From the NCBI GenBank assembly GCA_034190875.2, contig CM067357.1:23164875-23228874 (forward strand): DNA of 64,000 bases, read 5' to 3'. Each line of letters begins with the position of its first letter. Position 1 is the first letter of the stretch. The notes under the pieces are model-generated. The model did not search any database. It was not told the DNA's origin and saw only the letters and a program-made list of their open reading frames with translations. The position numbers were made by a program, and so were the translations under genes. Origin of the DNA: Urechis unicinctus. Its lineage: Eukaryota > Annelida > Polychaeta > Xenopneusta > Urechidae. Shown in pieces: positions 41,601 to 56,223 of the stretch.

Positions 41601-43347
41601 TTCAATTGTTGTTAGATGTTATTTCACCATATTGTTTCTACCAGCAGCCCGTCATGTGGCTGTCAATGCGAGTAATATTGACATATTGCATGTCGTAATT
41701 TCCGGGCGATGAATGATCTCTATAATTCGATAAAATGACCACTTTGTGACCTTTGTATTACCTCGATCACACAAAAGCCAACTTGAGTTGGTAAAAGCTT
41801 CTTCCCAAATGTCAGACAGTATGCTGAGCGTCGAGCTTACTTTGAACAAAAATTAAACTACATCACTCATTTTTATGAACATGACCACGCTAATAGCCAT
41901 CATTAATAACAAAGGTGAGCAAAAAAGTTTCCAACGTAAATCTAAATTACCTGGCATGGAGCTGTAAGTTACAATCCCACAAAATACCGAGAGTCCATGC
42001 CAAGGCTCAACCATATAATCATTGCTTGAATAATCATAACCAGTAATGTATGTGCAAATAAATTGAGCACTTTCACGTAACGCTTACACCAGCGGAATGA
42101 CACAGTCATGGTATTTTAATCGCATTCCATCAAATCTCAATACAGACCAGCGCAAATCAATACACCTATTCAATCACTTCATTGAGTCTCAACATATTAG
42201 TGAAATACTTTGCCTTATATAAAGGGTACAATTGGTAAGAAGTGGTATTTTGATGCACCCGATCGGCAGGCACATACGGATTGATGTACTTACTATCGCG
42301 AATGAGCTGCGGGATCGAATGGTGTGTATTCATATGCCGATCGTCCATGTTTGATATACCTAACATATCGCTAATTAACAAGAAAGGACAAACATAAGCA
42401 CATTATTCTTATGAACAATATGTAATAATGAGTTTATTAGTTCCTGAAGAGATCCGATCGGATGAACCATTTATTTTAATCAAAAATAATGGTTCTGTCA
42501 ACTGGCAAGCATATGCGCATTAACCTCATGATAAGGCATTGGAGGCTTAATTCGATGGCTGATTCAATTGGTCTACCTTTGTAAACGCTAACAATGAGTT
42601 TGCAGAATAAACGGGATTGCTTTTGCTGTCAGTGAAGTTGGTCTTTGCGGCTATAAAGTTGACCGTTCATCATTCAACCATATTATTCACACGACGGGCG
42701 AATAAATTGGCCGTTAACGCTTGGACTGATCATGCCATGGTTGCACAATAACATCACGGAACAGACTTGGGGACGCCAGAGATGTAAATTAAAGCCCTCT
42801 ATTATTTATCACGCCACACAGTAACACACTTGTGAGCCCTCGAAGAAAGGGAGTCGAATGAACATAACAAACCATCTCACAATATTGCTGATGCTTTTTT
42901 GACGTTTCTGCACTGCATCCAACAAGTGCATTTCAGTGCAGAGGGGCAGCTATTACGATACACTTTTATGTTGGCTAGCAGCTAACCGGATATGTATACA
43001 GTGTGTGCATGTTTTTTTCTAAATTATTTTATTCGATTGCAGCATCAAACGTCATTTCTCGAGTTGCCCTTATAAAAGTTTCAAGCGTTACTGAACAATG
43101 TTGCATATTACTTTGCTACAATGATATGATATTTAGCTGATTATGTCAATGCATGTTTGATGGACTATATCAGATTGTTAGAGCACCCACAATTGAATCA
43201 ACTTGATCATCGTTGCGCATGTTCATTCCTGAACGTCAGGCTGACCTGCGAATTGCCAAGCATGGGGCAAGCGAATATTCAGATCTGGAAAACGAATACT
43301 TGCATAATGATCTGAACCTTCGGTAAAATATATTGCTTAATGCTATC
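38609..43347. other. Single-copy spacer, left part
   Basis: About 4.7 kb without homology to the modules. A C-rich plus CA stretch lies at 41,005-41,048. Open frames are below about 90 codons (38,519-38,794 starts inside module B and crosses its edge) with no motif. I see no gene, RNA or mobile element. Confidence 0.55.
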
Positions 43348-43447
43348 NNNNNNNNNNNNNNNNNNNNNNNNNNNNNNNNNNNNNNNNNNNNNNNNNNNNN
43401 NNNNNNNNNNNNNNNNNNNNNNNNNNNNNNNNNNNNNNNNNNNNNNN
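43348..43447. other. Assembly gap (100 N)
   Basis: Exactly 100 N, the common placeholder for a scaffold join of unknown length. It lies in the spacer between the two arms of the inverted structure, so the order and orientation of the next contig rest on scaffolding evidence not visible here. Confidence 0.98.
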
Positions 43448-45451
43448 ATTATCGAAATCTACATTGATCGTGACATCAACTTTTTATGTAACGCAGTACA
43501 GTTTGATCGACAGCTATTCTGACTACACATGGCGGTCAGGTATGACCTCCGATACTATTTTGTTAATTCAAGTGGAAGGTTGTACGTCGCAATCGGCATT
43601 ATATCCTTCCAGTATCCTATACCATGCAGCTTAACTGCAAACATTAGAAATGAACAGAGTATCGAGTAGCATTGGGGATATAACAATAGTGTCCTCACTT
43701 AATCACTCGCCACACTGTTGATCTTCGTGCTATTCGCTAATTAGCTTCAAACGTATCATCCAGCAACCATCTGTAGGTTAATGCACCCCTTTTGTTTGCT
43801 ACGATGTTCTACGCTACCGATGTATATCATCACGAAGAAGCCTTTGTTCTAAGGTTCATTGCGTTATACTTCAGCTTTTGCACTCGTATTAGCGGGTTCT
43901 GACGAGGAAGGCATTATCCGGTAAAAATAACCATGAATAGAAATGGCTTTACTATTTTTAACTTAAACAGTGTTCACTCTAATAAGTACGGGCGTGTCAT
44001 TATTGCAGTATATGCGCTCAATATTGCCCATGGTGTTGAGATTTGATTTATTATCAGTCACCTGCACATTATGTGTCAACCATTGTAACACATTATAATA
44101 CAAGCCATGAAAATTCCTGACAGACTGCTTAATTTGCTTTGATGACAAACATAGGAATGGAATATGTTTTAGTTTACTGGATATATCTCATTAATGCACG
44201 TCGCTATTAGTTCCATGATAGGTATAGATTGCTATAATCAAAATATGATAATACATATGTAGACAAAATATGATAATATATATTGATCGTCTAATTCATG
44301 GCATGACCTTGCAAGGGTCTGCTGTAGGCACAGATCCGGGAAGTTGGTGATTGATGACAGTATAATGTTGCCAGTTCGGCTATATCATTCAAAAGGTATT
44401 TGCATATTGATTGTCATATGATCACGCTACCTGAGCAACCATCCTGGTTTTTCGCAAACTTTGCTGTTATGGTGTAGTACACAGCTGCGCACAGCATTGA
44501 CCAGTCTTCTGAAAACTATATATATGAACGTGAACTGCTGATGATGGGAACTGTTCATTCATTTCGCCAAAAGTTCCACATGCCTTGCATTTGCGTGAAA
44601 CAGCATCAGTAGTGACATTGTTAATTCAAATGACGCGTCCGCGATGTAAACAAGAAGGGCGTATATCTGTTTTATCAGCAAAGACGCAAGAACCGGAAAC
44701 CACTAACAACTGGTGGTGACAGCGAACTGTCTTTGGTATGTTGTTTACGGAGCAATTAGGCGTTGTTACGGCTTCGTGATATAACTGCTTATGTTGGATT
44801 AGATGAGAAGGATATGCCACCTCCAACTCTATCATATCTACCGCGAGTAGAGGAGATGGTGCGCCTTGTCATTGTATGATGGCCGTCTTGAGGGCAACCT
44901 GTCAAATACACTAACTTTATTTCTCAACTCGTGCGCATCTAAAGCGTTTGACAAACACGCTTAGTTAAAAAATACGTGCAAACATATAGCGGAAAAGATA
45001 CAAAATCAATTGCGCTAGACGGACATCTGTGACCATTTGGCGAATGATGTCTATTGGCGTGCGATGTGCGCCTATTCTGTAACTCATCTCTTGCTGAACA
45101 TCAACATCAAAGAAGAAAGCTTGGTATTGTTTTATTTCAGAGCCATTTCTTGATTTGTCGTACAACAACATGTAAGCTGGTCATCCTTCCGCAGATCATG
45201 AGAACATACGTGATAAAATAATCGGTAAGTTTGAATATTGTAAATGCGAAATAGTACACACTCAGAGTGTGCTGCACTGATATTACAACTACATAGTAAA
45301 TTGCGTCGCCAAGAATTGATGTTATCATTAACGGGTCATCATGACGCTTGTATTCTGTCTAAGCTTGTCATAATTATTCATTAATGTGTTCATAAAGCAA
45401 ACCGACGTTGAAGTAATGAGAAATGTATATATCATGTACATACCACTAGTG
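43448..45451. other. Single-copy spacer, right part
   Basis: About 2 kb without homology to the modules and without a supported gene. It ends where the word TGTTTGGTATTTGTCAAAT opens copy D. Short frames only (44,626-44,835, 44,965-45,171 and 45,137-45,328, all minus). Confidence 0.55.
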
Positions 45452-46661
45452 TGTTTGGTATTTGTCAAATAATTTCCGTTAATGCACCAAAATATAGACT
45501 AATTGGAGAAAACGTTATCTCGTTGCGAGTTTCCTCTTCGAAATTTATTACAAATTATACGTTAAGCGTTTATATGAGAAACGTTCATTTTAGCAATCTA
45601 CTATGCCAGAGTTGTTGATTTCATACTAGTCCCTGATGGCTATGTTATGTGTTTAATTTGATATTTGTGCTGGAACAAACATCAGTCTGTTTACTGTATA
45701 TAAATGTTTTTTATAGTAATTTTGCTGTGCTGAAATACATCACTACTTATAGGCGCAGTCACACAGTCGCATTTAAATAGATTCTGTCCAGTAGTGTATT
45801 GGCACTGCCTTTCTTGCATTCTGAAATTCGTGATTCTAGGGTGTACGAACATTATGCTCTCACGTAAACATGAATTGATTTGGTTGACGTTTGTGTACAT
45901 CGCCACTGTTACTAATTACAAAGTTTGCCCCCCAAAAAACGTATTGCAAAACGAACGATTTAACTAATGGTCGACTGGTTTTAGTGCGTAATAGTCTAGT
46001 CAGTGGTGCTATGTTGTCTAGATTTAATCTATGAAGTGGAATGTGATAATTGGGGTACACAAATTTATTATATCCGCCAAGTTTGAGGAAGCTGCTGGAA
46101 ATCACTCCTCTTACTATGCAAGATGAACGAACGAATAGCTGCGACAAATTCTTGTCGTTGGGTTTGGCAATGCCTTTATTTTCACCAAGGAATATTGCTT
46201 AATACAAGCAACTACATTCATGGGAATAAAAGCACTACATCACTCAAAGTGCTCCATAAATATTAAAATCTAAATCCGTAATAGGTTGGATGCTTTAACT
46301 TGTACCATTAACCGCGCAATTACACTTATATACTAGAAATGATGAAAAGACTGTCGTCAATTGAGAGAGCCAAATTCTCCTCTAACATCGCCTTCTTAGA
46401 AGCCCTTAACAAAAGCTATCATACATTTGTTAAGATCAACCGGTGTAGGTGCAGTGCGTCAGCTGGCTAGATGTAGGGAAATGACGATTTAATCATTGCA
46501 TGCAAATAGCCCACCTGATTCGCTATAATTGAGGCAAAGCAACTTTCTCGCTCACTACCTAACTCCTGCAAGATTAACTGCCATTTTGTTCCAGTTTCAA
46601 CTTCACTTTCAACTCTTTTGCTTTATTGCCAGTGTTGAAATGATGTTATATAGGTAGCGTA

Positions 46662-46844
46662 TTGTTCATACAGCAATTGATAATTATTTTTATTGTGTGG
46701 CGTGGATTACCGGGGCTAGTAATGCTTGTGTATAATAGAGCAATCCAATTCGATATATATCATTATGAAAGTCATATTGACTTAGTCGCACTGTGGAACA
46801 TTCAACGTTCACAATCAATGTCGTCCACTAACCAGATGTTTTGA
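46662..46844 (+). pseudogene. Open block of about 60 codons, copies D and B
   Basis: Reads FIQQLIIIFIVWRGLPGLVMLVYN... and is open in B at 34,465-34,647 (minus). It is open only because D and B lack a 70-base segment present in A and C at GATTA/CCGGGG. The first 20 residues are strongly hydrophobic. A different frame of the same bases is the open one in A and C, so the true frame, if any, is uncertain. Confidence 0.18.
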
Positions 46845-46976
46845 CAATATTTGTAAAGATTTCTATGCAGCGATATTTTGGAGATGTTTTTCGCTAACGT
46901 AATTGTTTACGCAACAAATGATTGGGATTATAGCATACGTGGTTTAAAAAATCGTTCGTGATGTAGTTTTTGCATA

Positions 46977-47183
46977 GTGAAGGTAATAAATATTAATTGG
47001 TTTAAATATAACGCAAACTGTACGAGGATGCAAATTGAATGTTTGGTGTTTCTTATTGATCACCAAAAAATACATAAACAGCTCGAATGTTATGAAATCG
47101 GCGTCGCATATAAACTGTTAGGTACTGTGGACAGCAGTCGACCGACCATTATTACATACAATTTGCTTGTGTTTGATATTTAA
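46977..47183 (+). pseudogene. Open block NWFKYNANC, copy D
   Basis: Copy D counterpart of the block at 25,446-25,733. It starts near a GTAATAAATATT word, keeps the NWFKYNANC and KLLGTVDSSRPTII words, and stops after VFDI. It shares this early stop with B, consistent with B and D being sister copies. Confidence 0.25.
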
Positions 47184-49325
47184 ATCTTTCAACATGTGAT
47201 AGTAAATTGTGGTTTTGTAAAAACTACAACTTACACCGGATGCTGGCAAATGGTGCTATCATAGCCATTTGTCATTGCATTCAATACGTTGTATATATAT
47301 CAATGTAACATTTTGCTTTTAATCCAAGCTACATATATAGACCATGACCCGCCATCGTTAAGCCTTAGTATTATAATGTCGGTATGCCAAGTAGAACGTC
47401 ATTCTAGGTAAGGGCAAAAAATAAACCTGATGATTTGATTTATCTGCCGTCATGCATTACGTACTTGGATAAGCGATGGTATGCTAAAAGCATGATTATT
47501 TACTATTTATTTATAAACTGAGGAGAATATGTCCAAAAAACGAATTCTATGTGCTTTCAATTGAAGTTTACTCATTATTTTTCGTCATAAATATATAGTT
47601 GTAATGTGAATGGCCCCTCTCCAATCTCTACATTTCCATTAACTATTTGCACTGTTGCCCTAATGAATTGTGAGGTCCTGATGTCATGGCGCCAAAGACA
47701 GGAACTCAATAATGAGCTACATAAATAAGGTAACGCCAGTGGTTCTCGTCAGTTACACTTATTTTGGTTAAGGGGCATTACACGTTCGATCAAAAGTAAA
47801 CATACAATAGGATGCCATGCATAAAGTTGCATACTATATTTGTGAAGTAACATAACGCCAAATATGCTAAATGGACTGCTGTTTGTAGCCTCTGCTTGAT
47901 TTGCCAGAACAGTCTGTACAATGTGATACATATATAACCGTCGCTAAAAGTGGAATTCCGTTGTCTAGATTTTTTTCTCCCTACGGTCTCATCCATGGCA
48001 TTGCACTTGGATTTGTGTATCGGCGACAAATGATTGACTGCGACCATATTGTTAACATGTGATTACAGTGCAAGCATTCCAATAACGTCGGTGCTGTCAG
48101 CATGAACAACGTTTAATCTGTTATGATCCTAAAATATAGTTGGGTCTGACTTGCGTACATTGCGACACTATTCCATTAGCGAAAGCCGCAAACACATTCC
48201 TCTCAGGTAAACTTGGAAAGGTCTAGTTAGAATAGCTACCGACTAATGCTGCCAAAACCGATTTTTATGCTCCCACTGAAACTCAGACCGTTCAACAACA
48301 TCGAACTCATTGTCGATTAAGCAATTAATCAATCTTTATCCAATTATGTAAATTTGATAATTTCGCTAACATTGACTTGCTGATCACGTTTATAATTAGT
48401 GCATAGCTTGCAAGAATTGACCGGAATTCTTGACGACCAAAGATTGCTATTACATTGGAATTAAGAAGATAATAATTAACGTTTTGTAATTATGCTACTA
48501 GCGAATAAAATTGAAGATCATGTGCCTCAATATTTAAGCTAGTGCACTGGGATTTAGAACCCTTCGAAGGGTGCTTTGAAGTGTGGATATTGTTTTAAAT
48601 GCTGCTTATTTTAGTGTTTAAACGTTTTCGGAAATGCACGCTTAGATCAGTGACAACTTTCTGGAGCATCTTCCGTCCTATTCGGTTAACAGATATTCTT
48701 ATATTTGATTGTTCAATATTTGTAGTTTACTAAATGATTGTACAATGTAATACTCATGATCCTAATTGGTGTTTAATTGAAGCGGCTCAAATGGTCTAGC
48801 ATATAATTTTATGCTCTAACGAATGTTACAGGTTCTTAAAGACAAGGACAATCACAACTGAATTGAGGCAAATCCAAGCACATTCGGACTGATCGCCTCT
48901 GTTAAGGGTTATACAGAAACTTTCTGTACATTTTAAAGTTTAATAATGTATGCTAGATTAAATATATTTTAATGTTTAAATACGAATATAAGATTATGTT
49001 GTTGTTGTGTATTATGTTGTCATAGTTTACCAAAACACACGTTGAATGTAAGATGTTACCTGTGTTACAGCTTCGTAAGGACTTGCTGAATTAGCAGCCA
49101 CTGGTTGAGGACTGTTCAAGCGGCATTATTTGGCGCCATATCTTCTCAACACGCGCCTGTTTATCATTTTGCAGAATCATACAACCTGATGTTTGAGTGT
49201 TGCCTTTGCTAATCCGATTATCATCGGTAATACGCAATCTCTCTTAGCAATTTTCTGTATAAAAGGTGATTCTCAATAACGCTTAATTGGTCATGTTCAT
49301 ACTATGATACATTTTTTCTTGCAGA

Positions 49326-51315
<1,990 letters not shown>

Positions 51316-52130
51316 AAATATGCGTCCGAGTCAATATACCAATGTTGTGATTTATCTATCGGAGACCACTAACTTCTATGGTTACTTTCCAATAACACAC
51401 TCCCATCCCTATATTGACAGACACATTAGGTATTTACCTAGCGGTTAGTTAACAAACATAAGGAGCCTACAACAATGAGCTACAAAACAAATTTCATTCC
51501 TTATTATTGATCAGCGCTTTGGTCCAGCAGATTTGTTGTTAAGAACTAGTGCTTGTTTAGGACTTCGGTTCATATTGTTTGGCCGTCCGGATAAAACTCG
51601 TATATTCATTGCTTTACAATATCTGGATAGGATGCGGGGTGTAATGAATCGAACACCAAGTCATTCATCATGACAAATAAGAGCATTATGAAGATCAAAT
51701 ATGTCAAATCGCATAACAGTCAGCATTACCATAAGCGTACATCCCAACGGAATAATATCTGCAAATGTGAGTGCTATTATCTAATTTGGACTGCCATGGA
51801 CTGTCACATTTAACCAACATTAATTTATTTCTTCCACACACATTGTTATCTGGCTGTCATATATCATGGCGCTTCTGACCTTTTATGATCTACATTTACA
51901 TCACGTCACAAAAACTGCAAACATTAGAGCGCATCGTGTAGGCCAGTTGATGTGGCAATAATTTCTATGAGGTTTTTCCTTTTAACGAATTATGTCAGCC
52001 TCATGGCACAGTACAAATGTTGATTGCCGATGTTCTACCTTAGGAATGGAAAATGAGATATGTTTTATAACATATTCTGTTGTTTGATTTTGGCAGTCGG
52101 GTTCACCATGTGCCGATACCATGAATTGAA

Positions 52131-52349
52131 ATGCATCATATGACATATAAAGGTAACTTCACTCTTTCGTGCCCGTTTATATTCCCTGTGTCAAACGTGA
52201 AAAGACGACATGTATGGCCTATTATGTTAGAAGCTTTTGAATATATTCCATGTTTGTGTTTGCACTATACGGTTGAAATACACGTTTTTAAAGTTAATAT
52301 ATGGAGACCTTGCACTGCTTGCATAGAGATTATTAACCACATGCGCTAA
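52131..52349 (+). pseudogene. Open block of 72 codons, copy C
   Basis: Copy C counterpart of the blocks at 29,789-30,001 and 38,010-38,228. It starts at an ATG (MHHMTYKGNFTLSC...) and ends with NIWRPCTACIEIINHMR. Nearly identical to B over its length. A GGTAAC donor-like site lies in its first codons, leaving open whether the start is exonic. Confidence 0.22.
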
Positions 52350-52687
52350 CCTTATCGCCTATCCAATTTGTCCGTTCGCAGTGGAGTTGTTTAGTTGTGC
52401 GATTTCACATTTAACGACCTGGGAAATGAGCCAATTTAGTGCAATCAAACAGTGTATGGAAACTGTCTGGCATAGTAATGCACACCGACCTTCGTCTGAA
52501 GTAGCTCCAATAAGTGCAAATGGGTAACCCGAACGCTGCTGATGCTTAAATTTTGCAGCAGACCAATCTAGTTACTGTATTGCTTTTTAGAGATCAATTA
52601 TATGCCCGCGTGGTTTAGATTGTACAAATCATAACGTTTCATATATGAAGTCAGTGGTAGGAGAATATTGAACAAGCATAATTGATT

Positions 52688-53147
52688 TCAATCAGGTTCA
52701 CCAACATTAAAGCCGAGGGTTGGAAATGTAAGGAAGACATGTTCAACAACCAAGGGTCGTCCGTCATCATGGGTAATAGACATAAGGTGTCCAGCGTAGC
52801 TGACATCGGGTTTAACCATTAAACGGCCATTTTGTATATTGAATTTCTTGCACTCACAAAAATCTGCAAATAGATTATGATGTGTCGTTGTGTTGGTATG
52901 ATTGTAGTAGTTTTTATTAGATAAGAGCATATTGCCTCATTGATGTCGTGTCCAACATTAACAAAAACATATGCAAAGGGTTGTTCGCGTTGAAGCAAAA
53001 AACGATAAACCACCTAAAACCCCGAAAAACAATATATATTGTTACAATACAACAACATTTAACCTAGGGCTTATTAACCTGGAGTAATGCAATACCAAGC
53101 ATTTTAAAGCGCATAGTAACATTACAACAAGAAGCATCAAGATACAT
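52688..53147 (-). CDS. Tentative three-exon gene model, 109 codons (copy C)
   Basis: Exons 53,079-53,147, 52,929-53,013 and 52,688-52,863 on the minus strand, mirroring copies A and B exactly, including two 65-base GT...AG gaps. Differences from A include Asn to Asp in exon 1 and a Leu-Lys to Ile-Gln change in exon 3. Same doubts as for the other copies. Confidence 0.25.
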
Positions 53148-53919
53148 AAGTAGTGTTGCATTTAATAGTCAGGCCGACTTATGTTTTAGAACAAAACATA
53201 TTTCAAATATAATCAACCTTCATGAATATAGCATTAAAGAGTTCGTGTATAAACATTAGCATAATATGCTGACATAATCATTTGATAGGTATTTGTCAAA
53301 TAACTAGACTAATTGCAGAAAACGTTATCTTGTTCCGAGTCTCCTCTTCCAAATTGATTACAAGTTATATGTTAAGCCTATTTTTGAGAAACGTTCACCT
53401 TAGAAACCCACTATGACAGAGTGGTTGATTTCATACTAATACTTGATGGTGATGTTATGTTAATTTGATAATTGTGCTGGAACAAACATCCGTCCGTTTA
53501 ATGTATATAAATGTTTTTCAATAGTAATTTTGCTATGCTGAAATGCATCACCGCTTATAGGCTAAATCACACAGTCGCCTTTAAATAAACTTTGTCCAGT
53601 AGTATATTGGCAATGTTTTTCTTGCATTCGGAGATTCGTGATTCAAGGGTGTATGTACATTATGCCCTTGCGTAAACATGAAACTGATATGGTTGACAAT
53701 TATCTTATAGAGTTGCATCTCCCGTTTTCGTTGTTTGGTTCTAATTCTGAAATCGCCTTGGCGCTGCTCTCCACAAGAATTGCTGCATCATGAAGTGGCT
53801 GTACTTTCCTCGATCCATTTCATGATGGCATCCGAGGTAACATAATAATCATGTTATCTGACACTAATCGCAATAAATATAAACTTTAGTAGTACCAACA
53901 TACACATAAATCACAGTGA

Positions 53920-54204
53920 TTAATTTCCGGCTCAAAAGGCACTTTCGCGTGGGAAAATTTTCTTTTACGTCGAAACCAAGATGGTTTCTTGCTCAAATGT
54001 GCTTTGTATTGGCAAGCCGTCTGCATCACTGGATGTTTTCTTAATGGAGAAGCCGTGTTTGCCAATAATAACCTAGCTTTGCATCAATTTGAGAATGCCA
54101 TGTTCACTCCATCAACCTATCACCATCTTGAAAGATTCCAAGTGGCGGATACAAAGACGTTCACTTTGCTTGTGTGGAAATGGGTAATCGCAGTTGCCCT
54201 ATAA
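53920..54204 (+). pseudogene. Open block of about 94 codons, copy C
   Basis: Counterpart of 27,813-28,073 (A) and 36,053-36,442 (B). It contains LKCALYWQAVCITGCFLNGEA, then the shifted segment YHHLERFQV, and reads through a TGG-GTAATC donor-like site to a stop. The downstream piece (RKINIKHKNVPH-like) is open in another frame to about 54,335. Confidence 0.22.
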
Positions 54205-55117
54205 CATTTTGTTTATTTTCTTTTTCAGACAAAAAGATAAATATAAAACACAAAAATGTCCCGCACATAGACAGTGATTTGCGAGGGGAAAACCAATTAG
54301 CTGCGATAACTCTACGAAATGGACATACCTATTAAGGTGTAAGCCGGAATATGCCCAAAAGGTGCGTATTTTTATAAGTGTGTGTATGTGTATGTCTATG
54401 TGTGTGTGTGGGCGTGGGTGGGTGAGTTGGGGTAGGGTGGGGTTTATGTGTGATAGGAATCTATCTACTGCCAAGGAGTATACTCGATACGACTGTCCTG
54501 TACCTATACAATATCCCAATGAAAGTTACTATCGTTCTGAACTTACATCTCACGCTTAAAACAGATGGACATCGATATATATGATCATCAAGGTTACCGT
54601 TAACGACAAAACAACATCCACAGGACTAACGTTGATGGGTATATACAGCTTCATGCAACTAATGCAGTGGATTTGAATCTCGCTTTCGCCTCAAATAGGT
54701 CACTGTACAAAATACGATTCCAAGAACACCTAAGCGTTCGTTGCGTTGGTAATTTAGGTGCCCATTCGTGCATTTAAATGTCGTTAACTTACTATAAGTG
54801 ATTTACTGAGCGTCTTTTTGTTTGGTGGGTTAAAGGTATGCTCCTTTGTCAAATAAAAGGTAAACGCATTGACATTTCGCAAAATAATATCAGCCGTAAA
54901 TTGACGTGTAACAAATATTCTTAGTTTTCGATGTTCACAAACGCTTGAATGAGAGAAGGTTAGGGGTAACAGCAGTGTTATTGCATTTTCCATACGCATA
55001 TTGACGTCTAGTAGCACGCATACATGTTATTACCAACATAGCGATTTCACACTTGATTCTTGATTTCTTTTTGCAGCGTTTGTGTACATCGCCACTGGTG
55101 ATAATTTATCTTGTTGA

Positions 55118-55321
55118 GTACTACCATCGTCACCAACAACGGAAGAGAAAGTTTGCCCGAAAGACGTATTGCACAACCGATCCCATACGAACGAGTTAAC
55201 TAATGGTCGACTGGTGTTATTGTGCAATGGACTACCCAGTGGTGCTATGTTGTGTAGATGTGGTTCAATCTATGAACTGGAATGTGATGATTGTGGTACA
55301 CAAGCTTATTTTATCTTCTAA
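55118..55321 (+). pseudogene. Cys-rich open block, copy C
   Basis: Mirror of 26,697-26,900. It opens after a TGA, contains SSPTTEEKVCPKDVLHN and the paired cysteines CRC...CDDC, and ends at TAA. An acceptor-like TTTTTGCAG lies at about 55,070-55,078. Confidence 0.22.
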
Positions 55322-55971
55322 GTTTGAGGAAGCTGCTGGAAATCACTCCTCGAACTATGCAGTATGAACTGACACATAGCTGTGGCAAACTCTTATCGTT
55401 GGGGTTGGCAATGCCCTTATTTTCACCTAGAAATATTGCTAAATACAAGCTACTACATTCATGGAAATACCGCATCACTCAAAGTGCTCTATAAATATTA
55501 AAATCTAAATCTGTAAAAGATTGTATGCTTTTAATTGTACCTTTAACCGCGCAATTACACTTATATACTGGAATGATGAAAAGACTGTCGTCAATTGAGA
55601 GATCCAACTTCTACTCTAACATCGCCTTCTTAGAAGCCCTTAACAAAAGCTATCATACATTTGTTAAGATCAACCGGTGTAGGTGCAGTGCGTCAGCTGG
55701 CTAGATGTAGGGAAATGACGATTTAATCATTACTTGCAAATAGCCCACCTGATTCGTTATAATTGAGGCCTAGCAACTTCACTTTCAACTATTGTTTGCT
55801 ATTGCCAGTGTTGAAATGATGTTATATATGTAGCGTATTGTTCATACAGCAATTGATAATTACTTTTATTGTGTGGTGTGGATTATGTTATATGTCTCTC
55901 ATATGGATTATGTAATATGTTTGGATGAAGCCTTTTCTAACCGAAAATATAGTCTCCGGGGCTAGTAATGC

Positions 55972-56223
55972 TTGAGTTTAATAGAGCAATCCAATTTGAT
56001 ATATATCATTATGAAAGTCATATTGACTAAGCCGCACAGTGGAACATTCAACGTTCACGAGCAATGTCGTCCACTAACCAGATGTTTTGATAATATTTGT
56101 AATGATTTCTATGCAGCGATAGTTCGGAGATTTTTTAAGCTAACGTATTTGTTTACGCCACGAATGATTGGGGTTATAGCATACGTGGTTTTAAAAAGCG
56201 TTGGTGATGTAGTTTTTGCATAG
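55972..56223 (+). pseudogene. Open block of 83 codons, copy C
   Basis: Mirror of 25,744-25,983 in A, with eight or so differences over about 215 bases. One extra A near the end shifts the last residues relative to A (KSVGDVVFA instead of KAFVM). Unknown product. Confidence 0.22.

Larger units (their letters stand above)
45452..49325 (-). repeat. Duplicated module, copy D (short, inverted)
   Basis: An inverted partner of B. From about 46,300 to 49,325 it is only about 4-5% different from B and shares B's 1.9-kb deletion. From 45,452 to 46,300 it is about 11% different from A, B and C. It lacks about 1.2 kb at a joint near 45,886 (equivalent of B about 35,440-36,655), and everything beyond the B 37,070 equivalent, so it has no copy of the three-exon model. 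It ends at the same ACCCCGAAATTGGTATA boundary word as B. Confidence 0.88.
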
